DNA of 64,000 nucleotides. It comes from Actinomadura sp. WMMA1423 (GTDB lineage Bacteria > Actinomycetota > Actinomycetes > Streptosporangiales > Streptosporangiaceae). The notes under the pieces are model-generated. The model made no database searches, was not told the origin of the DNA, and saw nothing but the letters and a program-made list of their open reading frames with translations. Location of the stretch: NCBI RefSeq assembly GCF_006547145.1, contig NZ_CP041244.1, positions 7,192,001 through 7,256,000 of the forward strand, written 5' to 3'. Below, in pieces: positions 34,237 to 43,020 of this stretch. Positions within the stretch are counted from its first letter, which is position 1. Every line of letters starts with the position of its first letter. Made by a program: the position numbers and the translations under genes.

Positions 34237-36915
34237 CTACCCGCCGCCGGTTGCGCCGCCTCCGCCGTTGCCGCCTCCGCCGGTTCCCCCGCCGTCGCCC
34301 GTACCGCCTCCGTCGCCCGTTCCTCCACCGTTTCCACCGTCTCCGCCGCCGTCACCGGGCGGCTGCGGCGGGATGATGGTCGGCAGGTCGGTCGGGGGCG
34401 ACGGGACGTCGGGCCGGTCCGTGGGGGGCGGCGGCTCGACCGGCCCGCCCGTGTCGGGCGGCTGCGTCCCGCCTGGGGGAGTGTCCTGGGTCGGGCCGCC
34501 GAAGCCGCTGCCCGGCGTCTCCGAGGGCGATCCGAACGACTCGGGCTCGTAGCCCTTGATGTTCACCGCGTCCGACATGTACGAGCGCCACATCTGCGCG
34601 GGCAGCTGCCCGCCGTACGCGCCGTAGCCGGGGATGTTCAGCGGCTTGCCGTCGCTGCGGAACATCGCGACCGTCGTCGCCATCTGCGGGATGAACCCGT
34701 TGAACCAGATCGCGCGGCCCTTGTCGGTGGTGCCGGTCTTGCCGGCGACGTCGCGGCCGTCGGGCAGCTGCGCGCCGGTGCCGGTGCCGCCCTGCACGAC
34801 CTTCTGCATGGCGTAGGTGGCGTCGCGGGCGACCTGCTGGCTGAACGCCCGCTCGCCCTTCTCGGTGAACTTGCGCTTGTGGTTCTCGTTGTCGGTGACG
34901 GACTTCACCACGAACGGCGTCCGGTGCACGCCCTCGGAGGCGAACGTCGAGTACACGCTGGCCTGCTCGACCGGGTGCAGCGACACGATGCCGAGGGGGA
35001 ACGTGGCGGCGTCGCGCTGCTCGGCGTTCATCCGCGCCGCGGGGATGCCCATCTTCTCGGCCATCGCGGCGATCTTCTTGTTGCCGACGTCCTGGCCGAG
35101 GTTGACGTAGGCCGTGTTGATCGAGTGCTCGGTGGCGGTGACGAGGTTGACCGTCCCGAAGCTCTCGTTGCTGTCGTTGCGGATGGACGCGCCGCGGAAG
35201 TACTGCGGGGAGCTGCCGTCATAGCTGGTGGACAGCGTCTTGCCGTCGTCCAGCGCGGCCGCCAGCGCGATCGGCTTGAACCCCGACCCGGCCTGCGCCC
35301 AGTCGCCGAAGGCGCTGCTCAGCGCCTCCTCCAGGTAGCCGCGCCCGCCGTAGAAGGCGAGCACCTGCCCGGTGGACGGGTCGACCGACACCGCGCCGGT
35401 GCGGATCTTCTTGCTCATCCCGTTCGGGGCGTTGTTCTCGACGGCCTGCTTCATCGAGTCCATCAGCCGCTTGTCGAACGTCGTGGTGATCTTCAGTCCG
35501 CTGCGGTTGATCTCGTCCTCGCTGTAGCCGCGGCGCTCGGTGAGCTCCTTCTTGGCCACGTTCACCATGTAGCCGCGCTGGCCCTTGAGGACGTCGATGA
35601 TCTTCTCCTTGCCGGGGGCCGGGAAGGTCAGCGAGGCCGCCTCGGACGAGGTGAGCGCCCCGTCCCGGACCATGTTGCCGACGATCGCGCGCCAGCGCTG
35701 CTCGGCGTAGGCGCGGCGGGGGCCGGTCGGGTCGGCGAAGTTGCTCGGCTGCTGGATCGCGGCGGCGAGGTAGGCGCCCTCCGCGGGCGTCAGCTTCGAG
35801 ACGTCCTTGTCGTAGTAGGCGTGCGCGGCGGCCTGCACCCCGTAGGCGTCGCGGCCGAAGTAGATGGTGTTGAGGTACTGCTCGAGGATCCAGTCCTTGT
35901 CCTTCTCCCGGCCCACCTTCAGGGAGACCATGATCTCCTTGAGCTTCCGGGTGACCGAGCGGTCCTTGCCGATGCCGCCGTAGTAGTTGCGGACCATCTG
36001 CTGCGTGATCGTCGAGCCGCCCTGGAGCTGCTTGCCGGTCGCGGTGGACCACAGCGCCCGCGTGGTGCCCTGGACCGACACCCCGGGGTCGCTGTAGAAG
36101 CTGCGGTTCTCCGCGGCGATCACCGCGGCCCGGGTGCTCTCGGGGATCTTGTCGAGCTTGACGGCCTCCCGGTTCATCCCGGTCTTGGCGATCTGGGTCT
36201 TGCCGTCGGAGTAGTAGAACGTCGGCCCCTGCGCGATCGCCTGCTCCTGCGCCGACGGCACCGGCGTGAACAGGTAGGCCATGCCGAACGCGGCGATGCA
36301 GAACCCGATGAAGCCGAGGATCAGGAACAGCACCCGGCGGAAGAACCGCGACCTGCGGCTGCGCGGCGGCTTGCCGGGCCCCTTGCCGCCCCCGCCCCCG
36401 CCGCCGCGCCCTGGTCCGGAACCGGGCGGCGGCCCTCCGGCATCGGGGTCGCGCAGGGACGGGTCGCTCCCTGAGGCGGCGGGCTTGGAGGCGGCGGGCA
36501 TGGTCTTGGTATCTCCGGTCGCCGCCCCGTAAACACCATCCGCCCCGGCGACACCTTCGGACCCCGCCGCACCCTCCGCCTCGGAGGTCTCCGTGGCGCC
36601 TTCGGGAGCGGTGGCCTGTCCGGAGGAGGCCGGATCTTCGGGCGTCGCGGTGTTATCGGCGGCGGGCGATTCGCCGTCGTCACCGGTGCCCAGGGCCTCT
36701 CCGTCGCTCTTGTCGTCGTTTCGAGATATGTCGCCGTCGTCGGCGAATTCGGCGTCTGGGGCGGATTCTCCGGGGACGGGTTCGGAATCCGCGGTCAGCG
36801 TGGCGGTCGCGGGACCCTCCGTGCCGGCCGGCGCCCCGGCCTCGGTGTCGTGCCGGTCCGCCTGGCCCGTCCCGGAGCGCACCTCGCCCTCCGAGATCTT
36901 CTCGCTGTCGCTCAC
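34237..36915 (-). CDS. Class A penicillin-binding protein (transglycosylase/transpeptidase)
   Basis: 892 residues. Polymerises lipid II glycan chains and cross-links peptides outside the membrane. An acidic cytoplasmic tail of about 180 residues precedes a basic patch and one transmembrane helix (VLFLILGFIGFCIAAFGMAY). The GT51 domain shows AAENRSFYSDPGVS, GGSTITQQMVRNYY, LKEIMVSLKVGREKDK and YLNTIYFGRDAYGVQAA. The transpeptidase domain has the SxxK motif in AGSGFKPIALA, SxN in EHSINTAYV, and KTG in VAGKTGTTDKGRAIWFNGF. The tail after about 790 is Gly/Pro/Thr-rich. GTG start preceded by GGGGGG. Confidence 0.95.
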   Translation of the reverse strand: MSDSEKISEGEVRSGTGQADRHDTEAGAPAGTEGPATATLTADSEPVPGESAPDAEFADDGDISRNDDKSDGEALGTGDDGESPAADNTATPEDPASSGQATAPEGATETSEAEGAAGSEGVAGADGVYGAATGDTKTMPAASKPAASGSDPSLRDPDAGGPPPGSGPGRGGGGGGGKGPGKPPRSRRSRFFRRVLFLILGFIGFCIAAFGMAYLFTPVPSAQEQAIAQGPTFYYSDGKTQIAKTGMNREAVKLDKIPESTRAAVIAAENRSFYSDPGVSVQGTTRALWSTATGKQLQGGSTITQQMVRNYYGGIGKDRSVTRKLKEIMVSLKVGREKDKDWILEQYLNTIYFGRDAYGVQAAAHAYYDKDVSKLTPAEGAYLAAAIQQPSNFADPTGPRRAYAEQRWRAIVGNMVRDGALTSSEAASLTFPAPGKEKIIDVLKGQRGYMVNVAKKELTERRGYSEDEINRSGLKITTTFDKRLMDSMKQAVENNAPNGMSKKIRTGAVSVDPSTGQVLAFYGGRGYLEEALSSAFGDWAQAGSGFKPIALAAALDDGKTLSTSYDGSSPQYFRGASIRNDSNESFGTVNLVTATEHSINTAYVNLGQDVGNKKIAAMAEKMGIPAARMNAEQRDAATFPLGIVSLHPVEQASVYSTFASEGVHRTPFVVKSVTDNENHKRKFTEKGERAFSQQVARDATYAMQKVVQGGTGTGAQLPDGRDVAGKTGTTDKGRAIWFNGFIPQMATTVAMFRSDGKPLNIPGYGAYGGQLPAQMWRSYMSDAVNIKGYEPESFGSPSETPGSGFGGPTQDTPPGGTQPPDTGGPVEPPPPTDRPDVPSPPTDLPTIIPPQPPGDGGGDGGNGGGTGDGGGTGDGGGTGGGGNGGGGATGGG

Positions 36916-37133
36916 AAGCCCCCCGTGATTAATGCGTTACAGACGATACCCGAGGGGATCCGTGCGCCAGCCGCCCAATGCGCATCCACGGCATCCCATA
37001 GGAGGACGGGCAATCCGTCTCCCCGGTTGTCGTGGCGGATGTCGCAATCGGCGGACTTTCGGAGAAATGCCGAGCGGCGGGGACCCGGGTGGGGTGCCCC
37101 GCCGCTCCGGCGCACGGCCGCGCCTCGGTCAGC

Positions 37134-38282
37134 TCACTTGTAGACCTTCGCGAGGACGTCCACCACGAACACCAGGGTGTCGTCACCCTTGATCTTGGGC
37201 GGGCTGCCCTTCTTGCCGTAGCCCTCGTCCGGCGGCAGGACGAGCAGCACGCGGCTGCCGACCTTCGCGCCGGTGAGCCCCTTGTCGAAGCCGGGGATGG
37301 TCTGCCCGAGGCCGATCGGGAACGTCGCGGGCTGCTTGTTGTCCCAGCTGGAGTCGAACTTGTCGCCGGACTTCCAGATCTTGCCGGTGTAGTTGACGAC
37401 CGCCTCGTCGCCCTTGGCCAGCGCGGGGCCGTTGCCCGCGACCAGGGTCTTCGCCTCGAGCTTCTTGGGCGCGTCCTTGTCGGGGACCGTCACCTTGGGC
37501 TCCTTGCCGGCGCCCTTGTCCTCGACCTTGGGCAGCGACTTGTCGTCCAGCTTCTGCGCGGTGCCCTGCGGCTGCTGGCTCTTCGGGACGACCGCCTGGA
37601 CGTCCATGACGAACAGGATCGCGTCCTTGGCGGAGATCTGCTGCGGGCTCAGCTGGGTGAGCTCCTTGGACGGCGGGAGCTGCATCACGACCCGGCTGCC
37701 GGCGGACTTGCCGACGAGGCTCTTGTCGATGTCCTTGAGCCCGCTCTTGCCGACGACGAGCTTCATGGGGCCGCCGCCGCCCTGCTGCTGGTTCTCCTCG
37801 TAGGACGAGCGGACCTTCTCGCTGGAGCTCTTCACCCGCGAGTTGTCCTCGTCCTTGGCGTTCGACCACTTGTAGGTGGCGAACTGGACGAAGACGGTGT
37901 CGCCCTCGGCGGCGACGGGGCCGCCGCCCTTGATCGGCGTGCTCACCCTGAGCGTCTTGGTCGGCTCCAGCTTGTTCGGGATCTCGACCTTGGGCTCGGT
38001 GGCGAACTTGCCGGTCACCTCGACCTTCGGCCCGGGGCGGCTGGCCCACCAGTACACCCCGCCGGAGATCGCGAGCGCGGCGACCACGATGCCGGCGATC
38101 ATCATCAGCCGGCGCTTCTTGGCCTCCTTGGCGGTCAGCCCGGACGGCCGGTTCAGCCCGCTGCCGCGGCCCGCGCTGATCCCGTGCGGGGTGAACTCGG
38201 GGCTGCGGATGCTCTGGGCGTTCGGGATCTTCGCCTTCGCCTTGACCGCCGGCTTGCCCCGGGGCTTGTCATCCTCGGACAT
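37134..38282 (-). CDS. Membrane-anchored protein with two FKBP-type peptidyl-prolyl isomerase domains
   Basis: 382 residues from ATG 38282 (GAGG ahead). A basic cytoplasmic segment and a transmembrane helix (RLMMIAGIVVAALAISGGVY) place the rest outside. The first FKBP-like domain (about 110-230) lacks many canonical positions and carries the insert NQQQGGGGPM. The second (about 280-382) is canonical: GDEAVVNYTGKIWKSGDKFD, PIGLGQTIPGFDKGLTGAKV, RVLLVLPPDEGYG and TLVFVVDVL. It probably helps fold exported proteins next to the PBP gene, which has the same orientation; the 218-bp gap argues for separate promoters. Confidence 0.92.
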   Translation of the reverse strand: MSEDDKPRGKPAVKAKAKIPNAQSIRSPEFTPHGISAGRGSGLNRPSGLTAKEAKKRRLMMIAGIVVAALAISGGVYWWASRPGPKVEVTGKFATEPKVEIPNKLEPTKTLRVSTPIKGGGPVAAEGDTVFVQFATYKWSNAKDEDNSRVKSSSEKVRSSYEENQQQGGGGPMKLVVGKSGLKDIDKSLVGKSAGSRVVMQLPPSKELTQLSPQQISAKDAILFVMDVQAVVPKSQQPQGTAQKLDDKSLPKVEDKGAGKEPKVTVPDKDAPKKLEAKTLVAGNGPALAKGDEAVVNYTGKIWKSGDKFDSSWDNKQPATFPIGLGQTIPGFDKGLTGAKVGSRVLLVLPPDEGYGKKGSPPKIKGDDTLVFVVDVLAKVYK

Positions 38283-38505
38283 GTTTCCTCACTTGCTCCG
38301 GGTTCGACGACACCACGAACGTGACCACCCTTCCAGGGCCGGGCTAAGCACAGTGTGAAATCCGGGTGAAGGAGGCCGACCCGCAATCTACCGGCCGCAC
38401 GCAAGGAGCGGTGTCATCTGGCAGGGGACAGGGGAAGCGGCCAGGATATCCCCGCCGGCGGCGTGACACACGCAATCACGCGTCCGGGGATGGCAGGCTT
38501 GGGGG

Positions 38506-39186
38506 ATGCGCCTCGCGACGTGGAATGTCAACTCCGTGAAGGCACGCCTCCCGCGCCTTCTCGCCTGGCTGGACGAGACGAAGCCGGACGTGGTCTGCCT
38601 CCAGGAGACCAAGTGCCGCGCCGATCTCTTCCCGGCAGCGGAGGTAAAGGAACTCGGGTACGCGACGGCAGCGCACGGCGACGGGCGGTGGAACGGCGTG
38701 GCCGTCCTTTCCAGGGGCGGCATCGAGGACGTCTCGCTCGGTTTTCCGGACGAGCCCTCCTACGGGGGCGAGGAAGGGAACGAGGAGGGCCAGATGGAGT
38801 TGGGCGAGCCCGTCCTCCTGGCCCCCGAGGCCCGCGCGATCGGCGCCACGTGCGCCGGCGTCCGGGTCTGGTCGCTGTACGCGCCGAACGGCCGCACCCC
38901 CGAATCGGCTCACTACGCCTACAAACTGGCTTGGTTCGCGGCCCTGCGCGACGCGCTGGCGGCCGAACTGGCAGAGGGGGCCTCGCTGGTCGCCTGCGGC
39001 GACTACAACGTCGCCCCCACCGACGACGACGTCTGGGACCCGGCCGTCTTCGCGGGCTCCACGCACGTCACGCCTCCCGAGCGGCAGGCGCTCGCCGACC
39101 TGCGGGCCCTCGGCCTCCACGACGTCGTCCCGAAGCCCATGAAGGGCCCCCGCCCCTACACGTACTGGGACCACAAGGTACCTTGA
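38506..39186 (+). pseudogene. xth: Exonuclease III (AP endonuclease), 5' part, split by the integrative element
   Basis: Reads MRLATWNVNSVKARLPRLL, CLQETKCRADLFP (metal-binding Glu), VWSLYAPNGRTP, ACGDYNVAPTDDDVWDP and ends PYTYWDHKVP-stop. The native gene would continue YWDYRAGAFHKD, and that continuation is found at 46732. The truncated product lacks the last 55 or so residues with the catalytic SDHAP His, so DNA-repair activity should be lost while the element is in place. Excision would restore an intact frame. Confidence 0.9.
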
Positions 39187-39197
39187 TGCACCTTTAA
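39163..39197 (+). other. attL of the serine-recombinase element
   Basis: Junction TACTGGGA (39163-39170) shared with attR, followed on the element side by CCACAAGGTACCTTGATGCA and CCTTTAAG. The arm ATGCACCTTT is the inverted counterpart of AAAGGTGCAT at attR. Symmetry places the crossover dinucleotide at GA, 39169-39170. Confidence 0.8.
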
Positions 39198-39208
39198 GCC
39201 ACAAGACG

Positions 39209-39234
39209 AAAGCCCCCGATGGCTCAGGGGCTTT
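39209..39234 (-). terminator. Terminator of the XRE/TPR gene
   Basis: Stem AAAGCCCC / GGGGCTTT with a ten-base loop and flanking A/T bases, about 20 bp past the stop of the XRE gene and just inside attL. Confidence 0.7.
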
Positions 39235-39255
39235 GACGTCCTGTTCGTCCTGGAC

Positions 39256-40491
39256 TCAAGCCGCGTACGTGTCGAGTACCTCGTGTACCTCGGAGATGTC
39301 TCGATGCTGCTCTAGCTTCGTCAGGACGATGCGGCCTCGCCGGGCCGTCCGGTCGCTCGCGAAGTCGGACGAAAGATCAAGCATCCGTCGCGCCGCCGTG
39401 GCGGCCTCCTCCGGCTCGTTGGCATCGACGAGGGCGACGGCTAGCCATGAGAGGTAGAGAGCCAACTCGCGAGTGTGCGTCGAGTCGTACCGGCCGAGCA
39501 CCTCTTGCAGGAGGGGCACGGCGCGCAGCGGCTTGCGAAGCTCCGTGTAGACGCGGGCGTCCATCACGTCGAGTTCCTCGGGTGAGACCCAATACGCCCA
39601 CTCGGGCGACTCCTGCGAGTCCTCGCTAGCCATCGCCTCGTGGGCCTCCACGAGAGCGCGCATCGCTGGTTGGGCGTCACCTGCCTTGGCATGTGCCCAT
39701 GCGACGCGGTCAAGGTAGAGCGCGCGGGCCTTGGCGGGTGCGTCCGGCCCTGCCTCCTCCAGCGCGGCATGGGCGAGACTGACGCCGTCGTCTTCGTGGT
39801 CGGTGTTGGAGAGTTGATAGGCCAGACTCCCGGCGAGGTTGCCCACAAGGGCAAGGTCTCCGGCCTCTCGGGCGGCCGAGACTCCGAGCCTGTAGGCGCG
39901 TGCGGCCTGGTCGTGCTCGCCTGCGTCGCTGGCGATCCATCCCGTGATCTGGGCTATCTCTCCGATGCTGCTGAGAAGCGAGCGGCCGGTGTCCTCGGAA
40001 TGCGTGGTCTCGCGGTAGAGCCGGACGGCTCCGTCCAACTCTCTGAGCGCGGGGGCGAGTAGGTCACCACCGGCTATGACGTCGTCGGCGAGGCGTAGGC
40101 CGTGCGCACGGTCGGCGAGAGCGGCGGCTGTGGTGGCACCGACCCGGCGGCCTGCGCTGCTCTCCAAGGGCCCAAGGTCGACACTGTCGGGCAGGAAGTA
40201 AGCGAGTGCCTCGGCCGGACTACGCATCTCGGTGCCGATGTCCTCACCTCGCGCGTGGGCTGCTGCTCGTCCAAGGGTGTCGTGCGGCACGCTGAGGGCC
40301 GTCGCCAGGGCGGGGAGCCACACATCGGGGACGCGCTCGCCTCGCTCCCATCGACTGATCTCGTGGCGCGTCACTGAGGCGGTGCCAGAGATACGGCAAA
40401 GCGCCTCCGCTAACTGCCGCTGGCTCTTGCCCGCGTCTCGGCGCAACCGTGCGAGGTACGCCCCGAACCGCTTGCGTTTCGCATCGCCCAC
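39256..40491 (-). CDS. XRE-family regulator with TPR-like C-terminal domain
   Basis: 411 residues. An N-terminal helix-turn-helix (about 8-65) shows YLARLRRDAGKSQRQLAEAL, then SVTRHEISRWERGERVPDVW. The rest is helical repeats typical of actinobacterial XRE-TPR regulators (AQITGWIASDAGEHDQAARA, ALVEAHEAMASEDSQESPEW, ALYLSWLAVALVDANEPEEA). Such proteins often bind peptide or metabolite signals. GTG start behind a G-rich Shine-Dalgarno. As the only evident regulator on the element it may control excision or replication, but no operator was identified. Confidence 0.85.
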   Translation of the reverse strand: MGDAKRKRFGAYLARLRRDAGKSQRQLAEALCRISGTASVTRHEISRWERGERVPDVWLPALATALSVPHDTLGRAAAHARGEDIGTEMRSPAEALAYFLPDSVDLGPLESSAGRRVGATTAAALADRAHGLRLADDVIAGGDLLAPALRELDGAVRLYRETTHSEDTGRSLLSSIGEIAQITGWIASDAGEHDQAARAYRLGVSAAREAGDLALVGNLAGSLAYQLSNTDHEDDGVSLAHAALEEAGPDAPAKARALYLDRVAWAHAKAGDAQPAMRALVEAHEAMASEDSQESPEWAYWVSPEELDVMDARVYTELRKPLRAVPLLQEVLGRYDSTHTRELALYLSWLAVALVDANEPEEAATAARRMLDLSSDFASDRTARRGRIVLTKLEQHRDISEVHEVLDTYAA

Positions 40492-40675
40492 GCTGGCCCC
40501 CTCTCTCCCTCAAGTCTGGCCCCTCCCTGGCCCCCTGTCTGGTGCCTCTAGGAGATCCAGCGCGAAAGACAAGCTCAGAGCCATGGAAACGCGGCGTGCG
40601 GCGCCGGTCAACCGAGATCGGCATTCGCTGCCGCCGCTCCGGTCCATCCCCCGGCGCTTGTTGAAAGGACGGTCC

Positions 40676-40972
40676 ATGGCAACGGAGGCAACTGAGGTGA
40701 CGGAGGCGCGGCGGCTGCGTGTCTGGGCGCTGGCGCAGGCGCTGAAGTCGCACGGGTACGCGGTGGAGGTGGCCGAGTCTCTCCCTCTGCTGGCGGTCCC
40801 GGCTGCCTTCGGGGAACCGGTGGCGGTGCGCTGTGATCAGCGGGCGGTATGCGGTGGTGAGTTGTGGTTCGTCTTCGGTGGCGGGGGTGCGATCGCTCCG
40901 GCCGATGACGCGCACCTGGCCGATGTGGTGGTGGCGGTCAAGGGCAAGCTCGCCGCGCAGGCCGATGGGTAG
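40676..40972 (+). CDS. Small element-encoded protein, unknown function
   Basis: 98 residues from ATG 40676, preceded by GAAAGGAC. Reads MATEATEVTEARRLRVWALA, a helical start, then VEVAESLPLLAVPAAFGEPV and AVRCDQRAVCGGELWFVFGG, a compact alpha/beta protein with a Cys pair. Similar small proteins follow the XRE gene in actinomycete elements. It overlaps the next ORF by eight bases. Confidence 0.6.
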   Translation: MATEATEVTEARRLRVWALAQALKSHGYAVEVAESLPLLAVPAAFGEPVAVRCDQRAVCGGELWFVFGGGGAIAPADDAHLADVVVAVKGKLAAQADG

Positions 40973-41162
40973 GCGCTCGTCGGCCGGAGTGGTCGCCTGG
41001 TACGGGCGGGCCACGGGGGCATGGTGGGCCATGGTCCCCTCGTCGGACGGTCCACGGCTGGTGGAAGCGGCCAACCCTCGTGAACTTCGGGAGGCGATCG
41101 AGAATCCGTCGACCTGGCCATGGCCCCAACGCAAGTTCTCGGCTCGTCCGTCCGGCCGGTGA
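40965..41162 (+). CDS. Small element-encoded ORF, unknown function
   Basis: 65 residues from ATG 40965, overlapping the previous gene. Contains AGVVAWYGRATGAWWAMVPS and EAANPRELREAIENPSTWP. Basic, Trp-rich, no motif I recognise. Coupled translation with the gene before is likely. It could be spurious. Confidence 0.45.
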   Translation: MGRRSSAGVVAWYGRATGAWWAMVPSSDGPRLVEAANPRELREAIENPSTWPWPQRKFSARPSGR

Positions 41163-41376
41163 CGGCGTGAGGGCCGCGGCTTCCCTTGCGTGCTGGCAGG
41201 GTCGGGGCCGGTCGATGGCCGTAGGCCACCCCGTAGGGGCGACCGGAGGGAGTCAGCCGGCGCCGTTGCGGCAATTCCTCCTCAAGGGTCGTCCGGCCTG
41301 GAAGCCGCTGCCCGGCACCTCGTGCGGTGAGCCTTCGCGCGGGGCCTGGCTCGGCTTGCGCGGTGCGGTACGGGCG

Positions 41377-41489
41377 GGCCGTCCACGGTGGGGCGGGGCG
41401 GTGGTCGGGGCCGCGCCGCGAACGGCCCCCAAGGCCGCACGCGCAAGGCGCGGCGGCCGTCCACGGTCCCGCCCTGCGGTGGACGGGCC
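41377..41489. repeat. Direct repeat GGCCGTCCACGGT and inverted partner
   Basis: GGCCGTCCACGGT occurs at 41377-41389 and 41455-41467, and a near inverted copy, CGGTGGACGGGCC, at 41477-41489. Clustered repeats of this kind are typical of cis-acting plasmid loci. Confidence 0.6.
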
Positions 41490-41562
41490 CAACCCCGCAC
41501 CCGGCCCCGCGCCACCCCTGACGAGATCAGTCCCTGAGCGTCGGCTGTGCCGCGCGTTGAAG

Positions 41563-41694
41563 CTGGACGGTTCCGGACTTGCGCGGGGGCGGGGCCTCGT
41601 AGCCTCGACCGGCGGACGGGCAGCACCTGCCTGCCCGCAATGGCCCGTCGCGAGGCCCCGCGCGGGGTCCCCGCGCAAGTACGGAACCGGCCAG
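41563..41694. repeat. Large imperfect inverted repeat (about 40-bp arms)
   Basis: The left arm begins CTGGACGGTTCCGGACTTGC and the right arm, read on the other strand, begins CTGGCCGGTTCCGTACTTGC. Both continue with GCGGGG and GGGGCCTCG. The spacer is about 50 bp and itself holds a shorter hairpin (CGGGCAG-CACCTG-CTGCCCG). It would fold into a long stem-loop in single-stranded DNA. Confidence 0.75.
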
Positions 41695-42020
41695 CGGCAC
41701 CAGATTCGACCTTCTCTAACCATGATCAGAATTGGTCGAGCGTTCCCACAAGGAGCCAGTACAGCGGGCCTTCACAGGAAGGTGCACGTCTCGAAAAGAT
41801 CATCCGGTTCAACTGTCTGTTTGCTACTTCAAATCAACTATTCGCCCGAATTTCAAGATCACTGCATCGCTCTCCGGGAACATTACGGATGACCTTTCGA
41901 GCGAACTTAGTGCGACCCAAAGTCGGGATCGCGAGAATCAAGACATTCGCCTTCAGCTTGGTGGCGTCTTTGGTCATTCCTCGATATATTGGATGGCGAT
42001 CGAGCATCGAAGGCGGGGCT

Positions 42021-42896
42021 GTGAACTTTCCAAGCACCTTTCTAGGGCGTCCATGGTGGCAAGGAGTCAGTGCTCTGCTCGCCATAGTGGGCTTAGGGCT
42101 CACCATCATCGTCGCCAGCTGCGACGACCAAAAAGAGAACCGCACCCCTAAGCCAACCATTCAGAACAACGGAAACAATAATCAGAATGGCGACAACAAC
42201 ACTCTAAACATTCAATCTTATGCGCCTAAGATCGGGGCGATTGAATTTCCGCGCCCACGGCCGCTGGCGTACTACGTTTACCTCGATTCCATAGAGAGCC
42301 TCGGCTCCCCGCCAGAAGTCGATGCTACCCACGCGAGAGACAGTTGCAGCCTATGGGAGCAGTGGCTAGGAGCCAATCCAAAGATGTTCGCACTCGCTCC
42401 CTATAGCAATGTGGAATTGGTTGCAGGGAGTGAAGATGTAGTGGCAATTAAAAATATCCTACCGACAATCTACGGCGAAGCATCGATCCCTCCTGGATCC
42501 ACGATAATAACCTGTCGCTATGGCGGCGCCCCTGCAGGTGATGGATTCACAGGTTACATAGATACTCGCACGAATCGAACCGAGGTCCGTGCTGGAGAGG
42601 GTGAACAGAAGACAATATGGATTCCCGACCGCTCTTTGAGTTTGTCTGAAAAAGGTTTCAGTTATGGTGCCTTTAAATTCAGATCGGACTCCGATCACGC
42701 CTACACGGGCACTCTCGCCATCGAAGAAAGCGTTAATGGTGAGAAGAGAACGCAGTCGGTCGGCGACAAAGCACGTCCTCTTCGCTGGGTGTCGAGCATA
42801 GGGCGAGAACTTCCCAAATATGGATGGGATCCTCAGAGGAAGAAATGGATCCACAACTACGTTCCACCTAACGCCAACAACTTGCCTGCAGATTAG
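42021..42896 (+). CDS. Lower-GC membrane-anchored protein, unknown function
   Basis: 291 residues from GTG 42021 (GAAGG ahead); ATG 41889 in the same frame is an alternative. A short N-terminus leads into one transmembrane helix (WQGVSALLAIVGLGLTIIVA), followed by CDDQKE and an Asn-rich linker (IQNNGNNNQNGDNN). The soluble domain of about 230 residues has two Cys (DSCSLWEQWL, IITCRYGGAP). The Cys after the helix could also be read as a lipobox-like site. Base composition is far lower in GC than the flanks, and A/T-ending codons are common, so this is recently acquired cargo. No recognised family. Confidence 0.7.
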   Translation: MNFPSTFLGRPWWQGVSALLAIVGLGLTIIVASCDDQKENRTPKPTIQNNGNNNQNGDNNTLNIQSYAPKIGAIEFPRPRPLAYYVYLDSIESLGSPPEVDATHARDSCSLWEQWLGANPKMFALAPYSNVELVAGSEDVVAIKNILPTIYGEASIPPGSTIITCRYGGAPAGDGFTGYIDTRTNRTEVRAGEGEQKTIWIPDRSLSLSEKGFSYGAFKFRSDSDHAYTGTLAIEESVNGEKRTQSVGDKARPLRWVSSIGRELPKYGWDPQRKKWIHNYVPPNANNLPAD

Positions 42897-43020
42897 GTGC
42901 CTTAAATAACTACAGCAGCCCCTCTCCGCCATGGTGACTCATAGCCGGGAGGATCGTCAGCGTCCGCGTAGCGGACGCCTTGACCCTGTAGTGAAACTCC
43001 TCGACGTCGGGCGGTCTGAG

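Larger units (their letters stand above)
41163..42020. other. Non-coding region with origin-like repeats
   Basis: About 860 bp without a convincing gene. The first 500 bp are extremely GC-rich and full of direct and inverted repeats; the last 300 bp are much less GC-rich and lead into the membrane-protein gene. Candidate replication origin, single-strand origin or transfer site of the element. Confidence 0.5.

Noticed and set aside
40232..40675. Upstream codons of the 98-residue element protein
   Set aside because: They are antisense to the XRE gene start and lack a ribosome site; ATG 40676 has GAAAGGAC at the right distance.
41547..42020. Long N-terminal extension of the lower-GC membrane protein
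   Set aside because: The frame is open by chance through the inverted-repeat locus; composition changes and the only natural membrane-protein start is GTG 42021 or ATG 41889.
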